Shown one piece after another: positions 53,474 to 61,722 of a stretch of 64,000 nt of DNA. The DNA comes from Erysipelothrix sp. HDW6A. Its GTDB lineage: Bacteria; Bacillota_I; Bacilli_A; Erysipelotrichales; Erysipelotrichaceae. A program made the translations under genes and the position numbers. The stretch lies in NCBI RefSeq assembly GCF_011400295.1, contig NZ_CP049859.1, positions 1,979,173 to 2,043,172 on the forward strand, written 5' to 3'. The notes beneath the pieces were generated by a model. It was not told the origin of the DNA. It was given only the letters and a program-made list of their open reading frames with translations, and searched no databases. The first letter of the stretch is position 1. The number at the start of each line of letters is the position of its first letter.

Positions 53474-54850
53474 ATGTATGAAAGTTCATTAGTATTTGAT
53501 TATGATAAAGAACCCAGAAGAGACATCCTCTGCATTGACTGCAAAAGTTTTTATGCTTCATGCGAAGCGGTAGAACGTGGACTTGACCCTCTTAAGGTTA
53601 AACTCGTAGTTATGAGTTATCCTAGTGATAATGAAAAAGAGCGTGGTAGTGGACTCATTCTTGCCTCAAGTCCAGAAGCCAAAAAAGCCTATGGCATTTC
53701 TAACGTAAGTCGTGCTAGAGACTTACCCTTTCCCTACCCAGAAGATTTAGTTATAGCACCACCACGAATGAATCTATATATGAAAAAGCAACGAGAGATC
53801 AATAGCATCTATCGTACATTCGTGGATGATTCAAATATATCCGTATACTCAGTTGATGAGACGTTCCTCGATGTAACGGAATCACTTTCTTATTTCAATT
53901 GCTCCAGCGCTTTTGAACTTGCACGGATTATTCAAACTAAAGTATTTAAAGAGACTGGAATCTATACGACAGTGGGCATTGGTGACAATCCACTACTAGC
54001 TAAACTCGCACTCGATAATGAATCAAAATATAATAAGAATATGAAAGCAGAATGGCGTTATGAGGATATCGAATCAAAGGTATGGAACATTCCTGAGCTT
54101 ACCGATTTTTGGGGTATCGGTAGTCGTACTAAGAAGCGCCTAAACGCTCTCAATATATATTCGATTAAAGATTTAGCACATTCAAATTACTATAAGTTAA
54201 AGAAAGTGATGGGTATAATGGGTGCGCAACTTTATGCCCATGCTTGGGGAATAGATCGAACATTTCTTGGTGAAACCTATACTCCTAAATCAAAATCAAT
54301 TGGCAACTCTCAGGTATTAAACAGAGATTATACTAACAAGGATGAAATTGAGATTGTAATACGAGAGATGGGAGATCAAGTAGCAAGTCGTCTTCGCAAA
54401 GAAAACAAAAAGACACGATGTATTGGTCTTTGGGTTGGCTACTCTCTGAGCTATATCGATGAAGATGGTAAGACAGGTTTTAGTAAACAAGTTACCATTG
54501 ATGCCACAAATAGTAGTAGGAAAATCAACGAAGCATTGCTTGAAATCTTTAATAAATATTATGATGTCCAGGTCGTTAGAAATATCGGGGTAAATTGTAC
54601 GAAGTTAGAAGACCCTAGCACACAGCAGCTTAACCTTTTCGAGAGCGCAGAGTCCTTAGAAAAGGAAGATGATTTTAGTGAAGTCGTCGATACCATTAGA
54701 AAAAAATACGGCTTTACTAAACTTGTCTATGCAAGCAGTATGCTTAAGGGTGGACGAGCAATCGAACGAAGCTCACTCGTTGGTGGACACGCTGGTGGCA
54801 TGAGTGGTATTGAAGGAAAGGAAGATGACGATGAAAAAAAGAAGAACTAA
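53474..54850 (+). CDS. uvrX: Y-family DNA polymerase, UvrX/UmuC-like
   Basis: A 458-aa error-prone polymerase. Catalytic residues: Asp in LCIDCKSFYASCEA and Ser-Val-Asp-Glu in YSVDETFLDVT. Helix-hairpin region LTDFWGIGSRTKKRLNALNI; little finger about 240-360. QLNLF near residue 390 is a beta-clamp-binding motif. ATG at 53474 follows AAGGTGATAAG; a GTG three codons earlier is within that site. UvrX-type polymerases are common on phages, plasmids and ICEs, often with a YolD-like gene, as here. Confidence 0.93.
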   Translation: MYESSLVFDYDKEPRRDILCIDCKSFYASCEAVERGLDPLKVKLVVMSYPSDNEKERGSGLILASSPEAKKAYGISNVSRARDLPFPYPEDLVIAPPRMNLYMKKQREINSIYRTFVDDSNISVYSVDETFLDVTESLSYFNCSSAFELARIIQTKVFKETGIYTTVGIGDNPLLAKLALDNESKYNKNMKAEWRYEDIESKVWNIPELTDFWGIGSRTKKRLNALNIYSIKDLAHSNYYKLKKVMGIMGAQLYAHAWGIDRTFLGETYTPKSKSIGNSQVLNRDYTNKDEIEIVIREMGDQVASRLRKENKKTRCIGLWVGYSLSYIDEDGKTGFSKQVTIDATNSSRKINEALLEIFNKYYDVQVVRNIGVNCTKLEDPSTQQLNLFESAESLEKEDDFSEVVDTIRKKYGFTKLVYASSMLKGGRAIERSSLVGGHAGGMSGIEGKEDDDEKKKN

Positions 54851-55202
54851 GAAAGAATTTATAGATTACAATGATTATCATGATCGTCCTTTTGGATTAA
54901 AATGGGGAACTGCTTTTGCACTTGACGAACTTACTCAATCAATAGAGAAAAACAAAAGAATCGCAAATAGAAATGTTAAAGAACTTCCACAAATGACCCG
55001 CCACGACATTGATAATGTTCTTCAATTTGCTTTCTTAAAGTCTAAAACACTATCCATTCAATTAAATGATAAAGATGAATACAGTCATTATCATGATAGT
55101 ATCATTGGTAAGTTTGAAGGTTTTGCAGATGAGTCTAACCTTTATATTGGCGAATTACCATTGCCCTGGGATTCAATAAGAAATGTTAGTATCGTTAAAT
55201 AA
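54831..55202 (+). CDS. YolD-like protein
   Basis: A 123-aa protein overlapping the polymerase gene by 20 bp. A Lys/Arg-rich start is followed by DYNDYHDRPFGLKWGTAFALDELTQSIEK and a C-terminal beta-rich part (SIQLNDKDEYSHYHDSIIGKFEGF) as in YolD-type partners of Y-family polymerases. Start at 54831 behind AAGGAAGATG. It is presumably an accessory or regulator of the polymerase. Confidence 0.75.
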   Translation: MKKRRTKKEFIDYNDYHDRPFGLKWGTAFALDELTQSIEKNKRIANRNVKELPQMTRHDIDNVLQFAFLKSKTLSIQLNDKDEYSHYHDSIIGKFEGFADESNLYIGELPLPWDSIRNVSIVK

Positions 55203-55369
55203 GTTTATAAGAAAACTATTTACACAAAATATATGAGAAACAAAAACCCAGTCTAAATTTGTGCTTTTTTAATTTGTAAATACATTAATGTATTTTTTAT
55301 GAGTGTAACTTTAATATGGTTTTAAAAAATCAATATTTACATCTATTAAAAAATAAGTTTTTATAACAA

Positions 55370-55401
55370 AAAAGAAGGATTGCCAAAGTCCTCCTTCTTT
55401 T
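55370..55401 (+). terminator. terminator after polymerase operon
   Basis: AAAAGAAGGA (55370-55379) and TCCTTCTTTT (55392-55401) around a 12-nt loop, 168 bp beyond the YolD-like gene, ending in T residues. Confidence 0.7.
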
Positions 55402-55425
55402 CTAAAATTCAATTTTTAATGAGTA

Positions 55426-55515
55426 TTCGAGGAAGTTTGAGATTTGTACGACCTTCGAGGAAGTTTGAGATTTTTTCAAGTTTCTTTTTTGTTAGCTTCG
55501 AAGAACTTTGAGATT
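55426..55515 (+). repeat. three direct repeats at left end of ISL3 element
   Basis: TTCGAGGAAGTTTGAGATT at 55426-55444 and 55454-55472, and a diverged copy (TTCGAAGAACTTTGAGATT) at 55497-55515. Three inverted copies lie at the right end (56858-56876, 56882-56900, 56916-56933). These are likely multiple transposase binding sites. The 371-bp gap 55203-55573 holds otherwise only the polymerase terminator. Confidence 0.8.
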
Positions 55516-55573
55516 GTTAAAAAAAGACAAAGCCTCTATGATTATTTCGTCGAAAATAATAGGAGGCCTTGCC

Positions 55574-56689
55574 ATGAATAATGCTATCATAGAATTATTA
55601 AACTTAAAAGAAGAAGACATTGAGTCTTTATCTTGTCATCGTTTAGGTGAAGATTTATGTGTTGAATTGTCTTTAAAAAGGAAGCAATATATATGTCCTA
55701 AATGTTCTCATCTCACTCATAAAGTTCTCAATCAATATACAAGAGTTATTAACCATGGAATATTTATTGGAAAGAAATGTATTGTTCACTATAGACAGAA
55801 ACGATATAGATGTCCTCTTTGTGAACATACCTTTAATGAACCATGTCATCTTGTAGCCAAATACCAGAAGAAATCATTATCTACTTATATTCAAATTATG
55901 GAACTACTTAAAGATCCTCATATCACTTTTAGAAAAGCAGCTGAACTATTAACGATTTCTGACAAAACAGTTATGGATACTTTTTATAAAAACCTACCTG
56001 AGTACGAACCCGTTTTACCTCGCGTTCTCTGTATTGATGAAGTCTATTTAGGGAGGAACTCAATAAAGAAGTATGTTGCGGTATTATTGAATTTTGAAAC
56101 TAATGATATTGTTGATATTATTTATGGCAGAACTAAAGATTCACTTCACTCATACTTTCAAAAGTTCTCTAAAGAGGCACTTGATAGTGTTGAATATGTT
56201 AGCTCAGATATGTTTGAAGGATATCGAACGATGAAAGGTACTTACTTTACGCAAGCACGACTATGCATCGATTCTTTTCACGTTATCCAACTCATTAATG
56301 AGATGTTTAATAAGCAGCTTAAAGCAATTATGAAAGGATTCGATAAAGATTCAGACGAATACTACTTACTTAAGCATAAACGTTTCCTCTTACTTAAGAA
56401 CGGTGACTCTATTGATTGGTTCAAACAAGAATATAGTCGCAAATTCGGTTACTATATTTACTTACTAAAGGTAAGAGAACTTCTTTTCAATATCAACCCC
56501 ATTATTAAAGAAATTTATGATCTCAAAGAAACATACATTGTATTTAATCGACTCAAAGATAAAGAACTAATCGAAGTTCAATTTGAGGTAATCATTAATT
56601 CATTTTCTTCTCACCCAAATGCAGAGGTAGCTAAGGTAGGAAGAACCCTTAATAAATGGAAACTAGAAATCCTCAATTCCTTTACTTGA
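55574..56689 (+). pseudogene. ISL3-family transposase, 3' end broken
   Basis: 371 aa as read. Zinc-finger block YICPKCSHLTHKV and YRCPLCEHTFNE (two CxxC); then the DDE domain with VLCIDEVYLGRNSIKKYVAVLL, CIDSFHVIQLINEMFNK and a long helical region. It stops at TGA (56687) after NSFT. The usual C-terminal block (SNGPIESRNKTIKLLIYNAAGYRNFDHLRRRI, with the third acidic residue) lies just downstream in another frame, beyond an A9 tract. Start ATG 55574 follows AGGAGG. Inactive as sequenced. Confidence 0.85.
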
Positions 56690-56961
56690 ATAAAAAAAAA
56701 GAAGGATATCAAATGGGCCTATAGAATCACGAAACAAAACAATTAAACTTCTTATTTATAATGCAGCTGGTTATAGAAACTTTGATCATTTAAGGCGTAG
56801 AATTATATATTGTATTAACCAAAAGAAAAAGGGATAACTTTAATAATTATCCCTTAAAATCTCAATCTTCTTCGAAGCTAACATCTCAAACTTCCTCGAT
56901 GCTTACACTTTATTTTCTAAAAGTTCCTCGAAGATCCTTTTTAATTCATTTTAGTGTTTCA

Positions 56962-57561
56962 TTACTGTAAATCTACATACCCTGCTGGACACTTCCAAGG
57001 TCCATCTGCTTTAACATATCCGTATGAAAATTCTCTTCCAACCACATTATTCCTACTACTGTTACTATGCCACACATATTCATTTCTCTTCTCTCTTTTA
57101 AGCACGTCAATGGGTTGTGATTTAACTTGTGCATACTCAACTCCAAAAACTCTCTCTGGTTTATTAACCTCATAGAATCGATAAGCAGAAATAGCCATAG
57201 TAGGTATATTAGCGCTCGCAAATGCAGTAGCGAATCCATAAATAGCTATTAAACTATCAATCAATGGATAATTTAATTTATAATCAACATTTCCTCTACA
57301 TACTATAATCCAATAACCAGAATATCGTGGAGAAATTTCTTGTACATCATAATCGTCATCTGTATACCCACACATTTCAGAGACTCTTTTTTCAGATAAC
57401 CACTCTTTATCTCCATTAGTGGTTATGAGGTAAGTGATTTCTGTATCCCCGTTAACTTCTACGATAGTATCAGGTTTATTATTTTCTTCAGCTGATATAG
57501 GTAATGGGCTTAGAGTAAATAGCAGTGTTAAAATCAGTGAAAACACAACAAATTTTTTCAT
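56962..57561 (-). CDS. secreted hypothetical protein
   Basis: A 199-aa protein with a classical signal peptide (KKFVVFSLILTLLFTLSPLPISA, cleavage near AEEN). The mature part contains WLSEKRVSEMCGYTDDDYDV, WIIVCRGNVDYKLNYPLIDS, a hydrophobic IAIYGFATAFASANIPTM segment and WKCPAGYVDLQ. No known domain recognised; Cys residues could form disulphides. AAAAGGAG precedes the ATG. Lies in the mobile region between ISL3 and an IS3 element. Confidence 0.65.
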   Translation of the reverse strand: MKKFVVFSLILTLLFTLSPLPISAEENNKPDTIVEVNGDTEITYLITTNGDKEWLSEKRVSEMCGYTDDDYDVQEISPRYSGYWIIVCRGNVDYKLNYPLIDSLIAIYGFATAFASANIPTMAISAYRFYEVNKPERVFGVEYAQVKSQPIDVLKREKRNEYVWHSNSSRNNVVGREFSYGYVKADGPWKCPAGYVDLQ

Positions 57562-57726
57562 ATTGTCTCCTTTTCTTAAACAATTTAATTTTAGATTGTC
57601 TAGTATAATTTGCTGAGAATCTGTTGCGCAACTTTTTCAACTTCATTATAGTACTTAGGAACTAAATTTAAAAGACTATTATAGTTTACAAACAGATGGT
57701 ATAATAATTTAAGGAGGATTATTAAA

Positions 57727-57993
57727 ATGAAAAACAGTAAATTGGATAATTATTTAAAGAAACTAAGTAATCAAAAAACAAGTGACATAATCATTTTATT
57801 GTCAATGGTATTAACTTTTCTTTTCTTTCTATTTATTAAGCAAAGAGTTATCATCGATGAACTGGGAATTCTCGCAGGAATTTGGTGTATATTAAAAAGC
57901 CTCTATGATTTCTTTTTATTAAAGAATAAATCAGACTTGCTTCTATTAATAATTGGAATCGTACTATTGTTGTCAGTAATATGGAATTTTTAA
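57727..57993 (+). CDS. small membrane protein
   Basis: An 88-aa protein with three hydrophobic stretches (IIILLSMVLTFLFFLFI; LGILAGIWCILKSLYDFFLL; LLLLIIGIVLLLSVIW) after a polar start. AAGGAGG at ideal spacing makes it a convincing gene. It could be an immunity-type or regulatory membrane peptide, divergent from the secreted protein at 56962, but there is no direct evidence. Confidence 0.6.
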   Translation: MKNSKLDNYLKKLSNQKTSDIIILLSMVLTFLFFLFIKQRVIIDELGILAGIWCILKSLYDFFLLKNKSDLLLLIIGIVLLLSVIWNF

Positions 57994-58143
57994 TGTATTC
58001 TTCATTGTTTAATTTTGATCCAAGTTCTTTTTACATTCACACAGTGTTTTGACAACTTTACTTTTACTATATTTTAACAAAAAAAGACCCACAACGTCGT
58101 TTAGGAACTGACCTAGTTCCGTGGGACTAAAGAAAAAACCAAG

Positions 58144-58995
58144 TTAGGATGAAGCCAACCGGTAATTAACGGGAGATTGATATCCTAGCTTTTCTTGTAT
58201 TCGATTTTCATTGTAATATTTTAAATAGTGTATCACAGTTTGTGATACAATTTCAGTAGAACTCTTTAGTTCTGGATTTAATTCGAATGTTTCACACTTT
58301 AGAGAGGCATGAAATGATTCGATAGGAGCATTATCAGCGGGTGTGCCCTTACGGGACATACTCATGGTAATGCTTTTGTTTTTTACTCTACGTTGATAAT
58401 CTTTTGATGTGTAGACACTACCTTGGTCAGAATGAAGAATACATGGCTGAAGGATATCTGGAAGTTGATTTAATGTATCAATGACGCATTCTAGGTTTTG
58501 TCTGTCACTCAATGTAGACGCAATAATCTCGCCATTGTATAAATCCATGATCGTAGATAAATAGAGCATCTTATTGCCATAAGGGATGTAAGTGATATCT
58601 GTCACTAATTTCTCTAGAGGACGTACTGATTTAAAGTCACGATTAATGATATTAGGCATAATGATTGGCAGAGTTTTGTTTTTTCTATACCTTTTGACCT
58701 TAACACGGCATTGGCATTGGTGTTTCTGCATTATCTTTTGAACAGTGTTCTTATTGATAATTCTTTCTTTTCGAATTAGTGCAGTTATTTTTCGATATCC
58801 GTAGCGGAATTTGTTTTCTTTACAAAGTTCAATTACTAACGCTTCATTGACAGAATAATTATTAAACTCTACCTGCTCTTTTTTAGTCCAACGGTAATAC
58901 GTTGACTTAGGTATCCCAAAAAGATTCAAGATATCTTTAATAGATACAGTGTCGCGATATTCATCAACTAGCTTAATGATTATTTCGGGTACCAC
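58144..58995 (-). CDS. IS3 OrfB transposase (rve integrase)
   Basis: A 283-aa frame with HTH_21 region (LVIELCKENKFRYGYRKITALIR) and the complete DDE triad: Asp in VTDITYIPYGN, Asp in LHSDQGSVYTS, Glu in APIESFHASLKCE. It begins with GTG but is normally made as a fusion: orfA contains A AAA AAG (59022-59016 region), the canonical -1 slippery heptamer, placing ribosomes into this frame. Intact. Confidence 0.9.
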   Translation of the reverse strand: MVPEIIIKLVDEYRDTVSIKDILNLFGIPKSTYYRWTKKEQVEFNNYSVNEALVIELCKENKFRYGYRKITALIRKERIINKNTVQKIMQKHQCQCRVKVKRYRKNKTLPIIMPNIINRDFKSVRPLEKLVTDITYIPYGNKMLYLSTIMDLYNGEIIASTLSDRQNLECVIDTLNQLPDILQPCILHSDQGSVYTSKDYQRRVKNKSITMSMSRKGTPADNAPIESFHASLKCETFELNPELKSSTEIVSQTVIHYLKYYNENRIQEKLGYQSPVNYRLASS

Positions 58996-59297
58996 ATCCT
59001 TTCTCTTTCCAAATACTTTTTTAATAATTCAATTTGTTGCTCCAAAGATTTAATCCTAAGTCTTTGTGTTTCTTCGACCGTATCTCTTTCTGGACCTTTT
59101 CCAAAAGTATATTGCTTGCCTACGGGTTGAGAAAATCGATAGTGTTCACCATTTCGATACCATCTCCACCATGTTTTGACTTGAGTTATATTTTTTATTC
59201 CAAGTTCAGTTTGAATAAACCTGTTTGAGTATCCTGATAATTTCATTTCTATAACTTTCATCTTTGTTTCATAACTATGCATAATTCGTGTTCCCAT
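58980..59297 (-). CDS. IS3 OrfA
   Basis: A 105-aa DNA-binding subunit: HTH (SGYSNRFIQTELGIKNITQVKTWW) and C-terminal leucine-zipper-like coil (QRLRIKSLEQQIELLKKYLERERM). Overlaps orfB by 16 bp. The AAAAAAG slippery site lies in its ELLKKYL codons. The GGAGG before ATG is present on the minus strand (GAGGTTTTC region is further up). Confidence 0.85.
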   Translation of the reverse strand: MGTRIMHSYETKMKVIEMKLSGYSNRFIQTELGIKNITQVKTWWRWYRNGEHYRFSQPVGKQYTFGKGPERDTVEETQRLRIKSLEQQIELLKKYLERERMWYPK

Positions 59298-59409
59298 AAG
59301 AAAACCTCCTATATTGAACTATTTTACAATAATTCTCATACAAGAGGTTTTTCTTTAGTCCCACGGAACTAGGTCAGTTCCTTTAAGATGTTGTGGGTTT
59401 CTTTATAAC

Positions 59410-61722
59410 TTATATTTCTTTTGACATTGAAACTGTCTTAGCTTTTCCTTCAGTAGAACTCCAGTTAGTTTCCCTAGCTCCTGAAGATTGATGTTGTTTC
59501 TTTCGCTTTGTTTTAGCTTCATTATTACGTCTTACCCATTCAACTTGAATGTTAAAGTATTCAGAGGTTTTTGGTATCTCTGGTTTAAATTCCCATGCTG
59601 CCTTTTTCGCAAACGAATAGCCAGTATAAGGTGGTAGTTTCGCAATAAATGGATTCCATTCAATCGTATTGATGAGTGAGCGCCCTTTTTCAAATGATCG
59701 CAAACGTTCAGGTGTTATGACAGGTCTTGAAATATATTCTTTCTTACGTTTATCATAGACCAATTCATTACCTGCAAGCTCACTAAATCGCTTGCGTGTT
59801 GATACAGATTGAGAACCCAGGTAAATGACATTGGATGAGTTATCCTCAATGATTGCTGCAACATTAGGCTCATACTTATCTTGAAGCTGCTCAAAGGTTT
59901 GAATAAAAGCATTAATCCTAAAACTACGGGATCGTGCTGCACCATAGATTGCTTCTATATCTTTAATTTCAGGAAGAAGACCAAACTCATCAATAATCCA
60001 GTTCATCGGTATTTCTAGCTTTTGTTCTGCTGGTCTTTCACGAGTAACCTTAATCCCTACTTCATAGAGTTGCTTAAAGAAAATTGTGACCAAGGGATAA
60101 TAGGTTGATCGTTCGTCGTGAGTTTTCAAGAAGACACATGTCTTCTCTCTAAATATTTGTTCCATATCAAAAGTAGATGTTGATGTCATATTCATGATGT
60201 TATCATTTGCAGTTAATAGAGACACTTTATTCATAAATACAGATTTCAATGATGGTTTAGTATTTCCATCAGCGTTCAAATAGGTTGCAAGTTTGCGTGT
60301 CGATTCAGAGTCTATATCACGGTATTTTTTTAAATATTTCTTTAAAAGTGGTATACCTGCTTCATCTGCATCATCCCCTAGTTCAATAAGGTATCGAGCA
60401 GTCTTGGCATTAACATACTCATCAATGCTTTCTTCCATTGCAAATAAAGCACCACCCGCAAACATATCTCCTGCTCCCTCATGCCAGAATGGGTCTTTTG
60501 CATCTTCTTCCCAGGTTAAAGCTTGCGCAACTGCCATAGTAAGTTCAGTCGCATCACTAACATTAGCGTACTTGTACCCTTCTTTGTATTTGTTTTCTTT
60601 CGAGATAACTACCTGCTCAATATGTTTTTCTTGAACCTGGTAATCGGAAGATAATCGAGCAGGAATGTGTTGAATCGAAGTGTAGGTTTCTGTTTCTTCA
60701 TCATATTTCCAAATATCCTTGGCAAATTCATCATCGATAGCTTTCTTCCAAGCCTTGTAAGGCACTTCTAATGGATTCCATCCATCAGATTGTAAGGGGT
60801 CTACAAAGTCGATGACAATAACCTTATATCCGTTTTCCTCTAGCTTCTTGCGTGTAAAAGCGTCAATCTCTCGCTTTGGATCATGCACTACGATATTTTC
60901 ACCTGCTGCAATGTAACTATACATCATTGGTAACACATAAGTATATGTTTTACCACGTCCCGTTGAACCAACAAACAGAGTATGTAAATCACCATCAATA
61001 AAGAACACTTTATCAAATTTACCGTATAGGAAATATTGACGCATCGCCATTACAGGAAGCCCACCAATAACGATCTCATTTCCATCTTTGTCAGTTTTTA
61101 CTTCATTCCATATTTTAGTAGCAGGCAGCAAGAAGTGATGTGCAACTTTATTATAATGTTTTGAAAAGAGTGTTTTAAATCGAAGCCACGCTTTCCAAAA
61201 CCCTTCTTCAGTTACATCTCCTTGATTGATTACAATCTCTCTTGATTCACTTAAATCTTCTGCTGTTTTTTCAAGAAGTCTTCCAAGCCCTAATAGATTC
61301 AGTAATTTTTGTTTGATTATATCAAGTGTTTCAACATACTTTGGAGCATCTATGAGACGAGTCAATGTATAAGGCTGATATCGCACAAGTTTTGTTCCTC
61401 GTCTTCGCTCTCTGTTTGTAAGAAGACGTGCATAACTCTTTTTGTCATAAGATGTTTTAAACCCAATTTTACGCTTATAATCTATCTTGTTAAATAAGGA
61501 CATTACAAATGCTACACCAACCACTAAACAATAGACCACAAGATAACTTTTGTATTGAGACTCAAACATAAGTCGTGTATCAAAAGTATAATATTTGATT
61601 GAAGATGCTGAAGCTTCTACTGCTGGAAGCACCACTTCAAACCAATTCAATATATTAAGCATCACAAAGAAAAGAATGACTGCCATTATCAGCCATTCTA
61701 ATATCCATTTTAATAGTTTCAT
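59410..61722 (-). CDS. VirD4/TraG-type conjugative coupling protein
   Basis: A 770-aa type IV coupling ATPase. Two N-terminal membrane helices (about 8-30 and 60-78). Walker A FVGSTGRGKTYTYVLPMM near 255; Walker B NWIIDEFGLLPEI near 580; RSFRINAFIQTFEQL motif III region; TraG/VirD4 residues IVVHDPKREI. It brings the relaxosome to the mating channel, using ATP. The C-terminus is Lys/Arg-Gln-rich. Its start overlaps the stop of the Sel1 gene by 1 bp. It shows that the region is, or was, a conjugative element. Confidence 0.93.
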   Translation of the reverse strand: MKLLKWILEWLIMAVILFFVMLNILNWFEVVLPAVEASASSIKYYTFDTRLMFESQYKSYLVVYCLVVGVAFVMSLFNKIDYKRKIGFKTSYDKKSYARLLTNRERRRGTKLVRYQPYTLTRLIDAPKYVETLDIIKQKLLNLLGLGRLLEKTAEDLSESREIVINQGDVTEEGFWKAWLRFKTLFSKHYNKVAHHFLLPATKIWNEVKTDKDGNEIVIGGLPVMAMRQYFLYGKFDKVFFIDGDLHTLFVGSTGRGKTYTYVLPMMYSYIAAGENIVVHDPKREIDAFTRKKLEENGYKVIVIDFVDPLQSDGWNPLEVPYKAWKKAIDDEFAKDIWKYDEETETYTSIQHIPARLSSDYQVQEKHIEQVVISKENKYKEGYKYANVSDATELTMAVAQALTWEEDAKDPFWHEGAGDMFAGGALFAMEESIDEYVNAKTARYLIELGDDADEAGIPLLKKYLKKYRDIDSESTRKLATYLNADGNTKPSLKSVFMNKVSLLTANDNIMNMTSTSTFDMEQIFREKTCVFLKTHDERSTYYPLVTIFFKQLYEVGIKVTRERPAEQKLEIPMNWIIDEFGLLPEIKDIEAIYGAARSRSFRINAFIQTFEQLQDKYEPNVAAIIEDNSSNVIYLGSQSVSTRKRFSELAGNELVYDKRKKEYISRPVITPERLRSFEKGRSLINTIEWNPFIAKLPPYTGYSFAKKAAWEFKPEIPKTSEYFNIQVEWVRRNNEAKTKRKKQHQSSGARETNWSSTEGKAKTVSMSKEI

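Larger units (their letters stand above)
55426..56933 (+). mobile_element. ISL3-family insertion sequence
   Basis: About 1.5 kb bounded by three inward repeats at each end, carrying one transposase gene. The exact outer base and target duplication could not be fixed by eye. Confidence 0.75.
58083..59402 (-). mobile_element. IS3-family (IS150-group) insertion sequence, copy B
   Basis: About 1.3 kb with long, nearly identical inverted ends: 58083-58140 and 59345-59402 share CCCACAAC, AGGAACTGACCTAGTTCC and GTGGGACTAAAGAAAAA blocks. Carries orfA and orfB on the minus strand, both intact. Unrelated in sequence to copy A at 47.8 kb. Confidence 0.85.

Noticed and set aside
55426..55515. Short regularly spaced repeats as a mini CRISPR
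   Set aside because: They are mirrored at the other end of a transposase gene, so they are IS terminal repeats; no cas genes are present.
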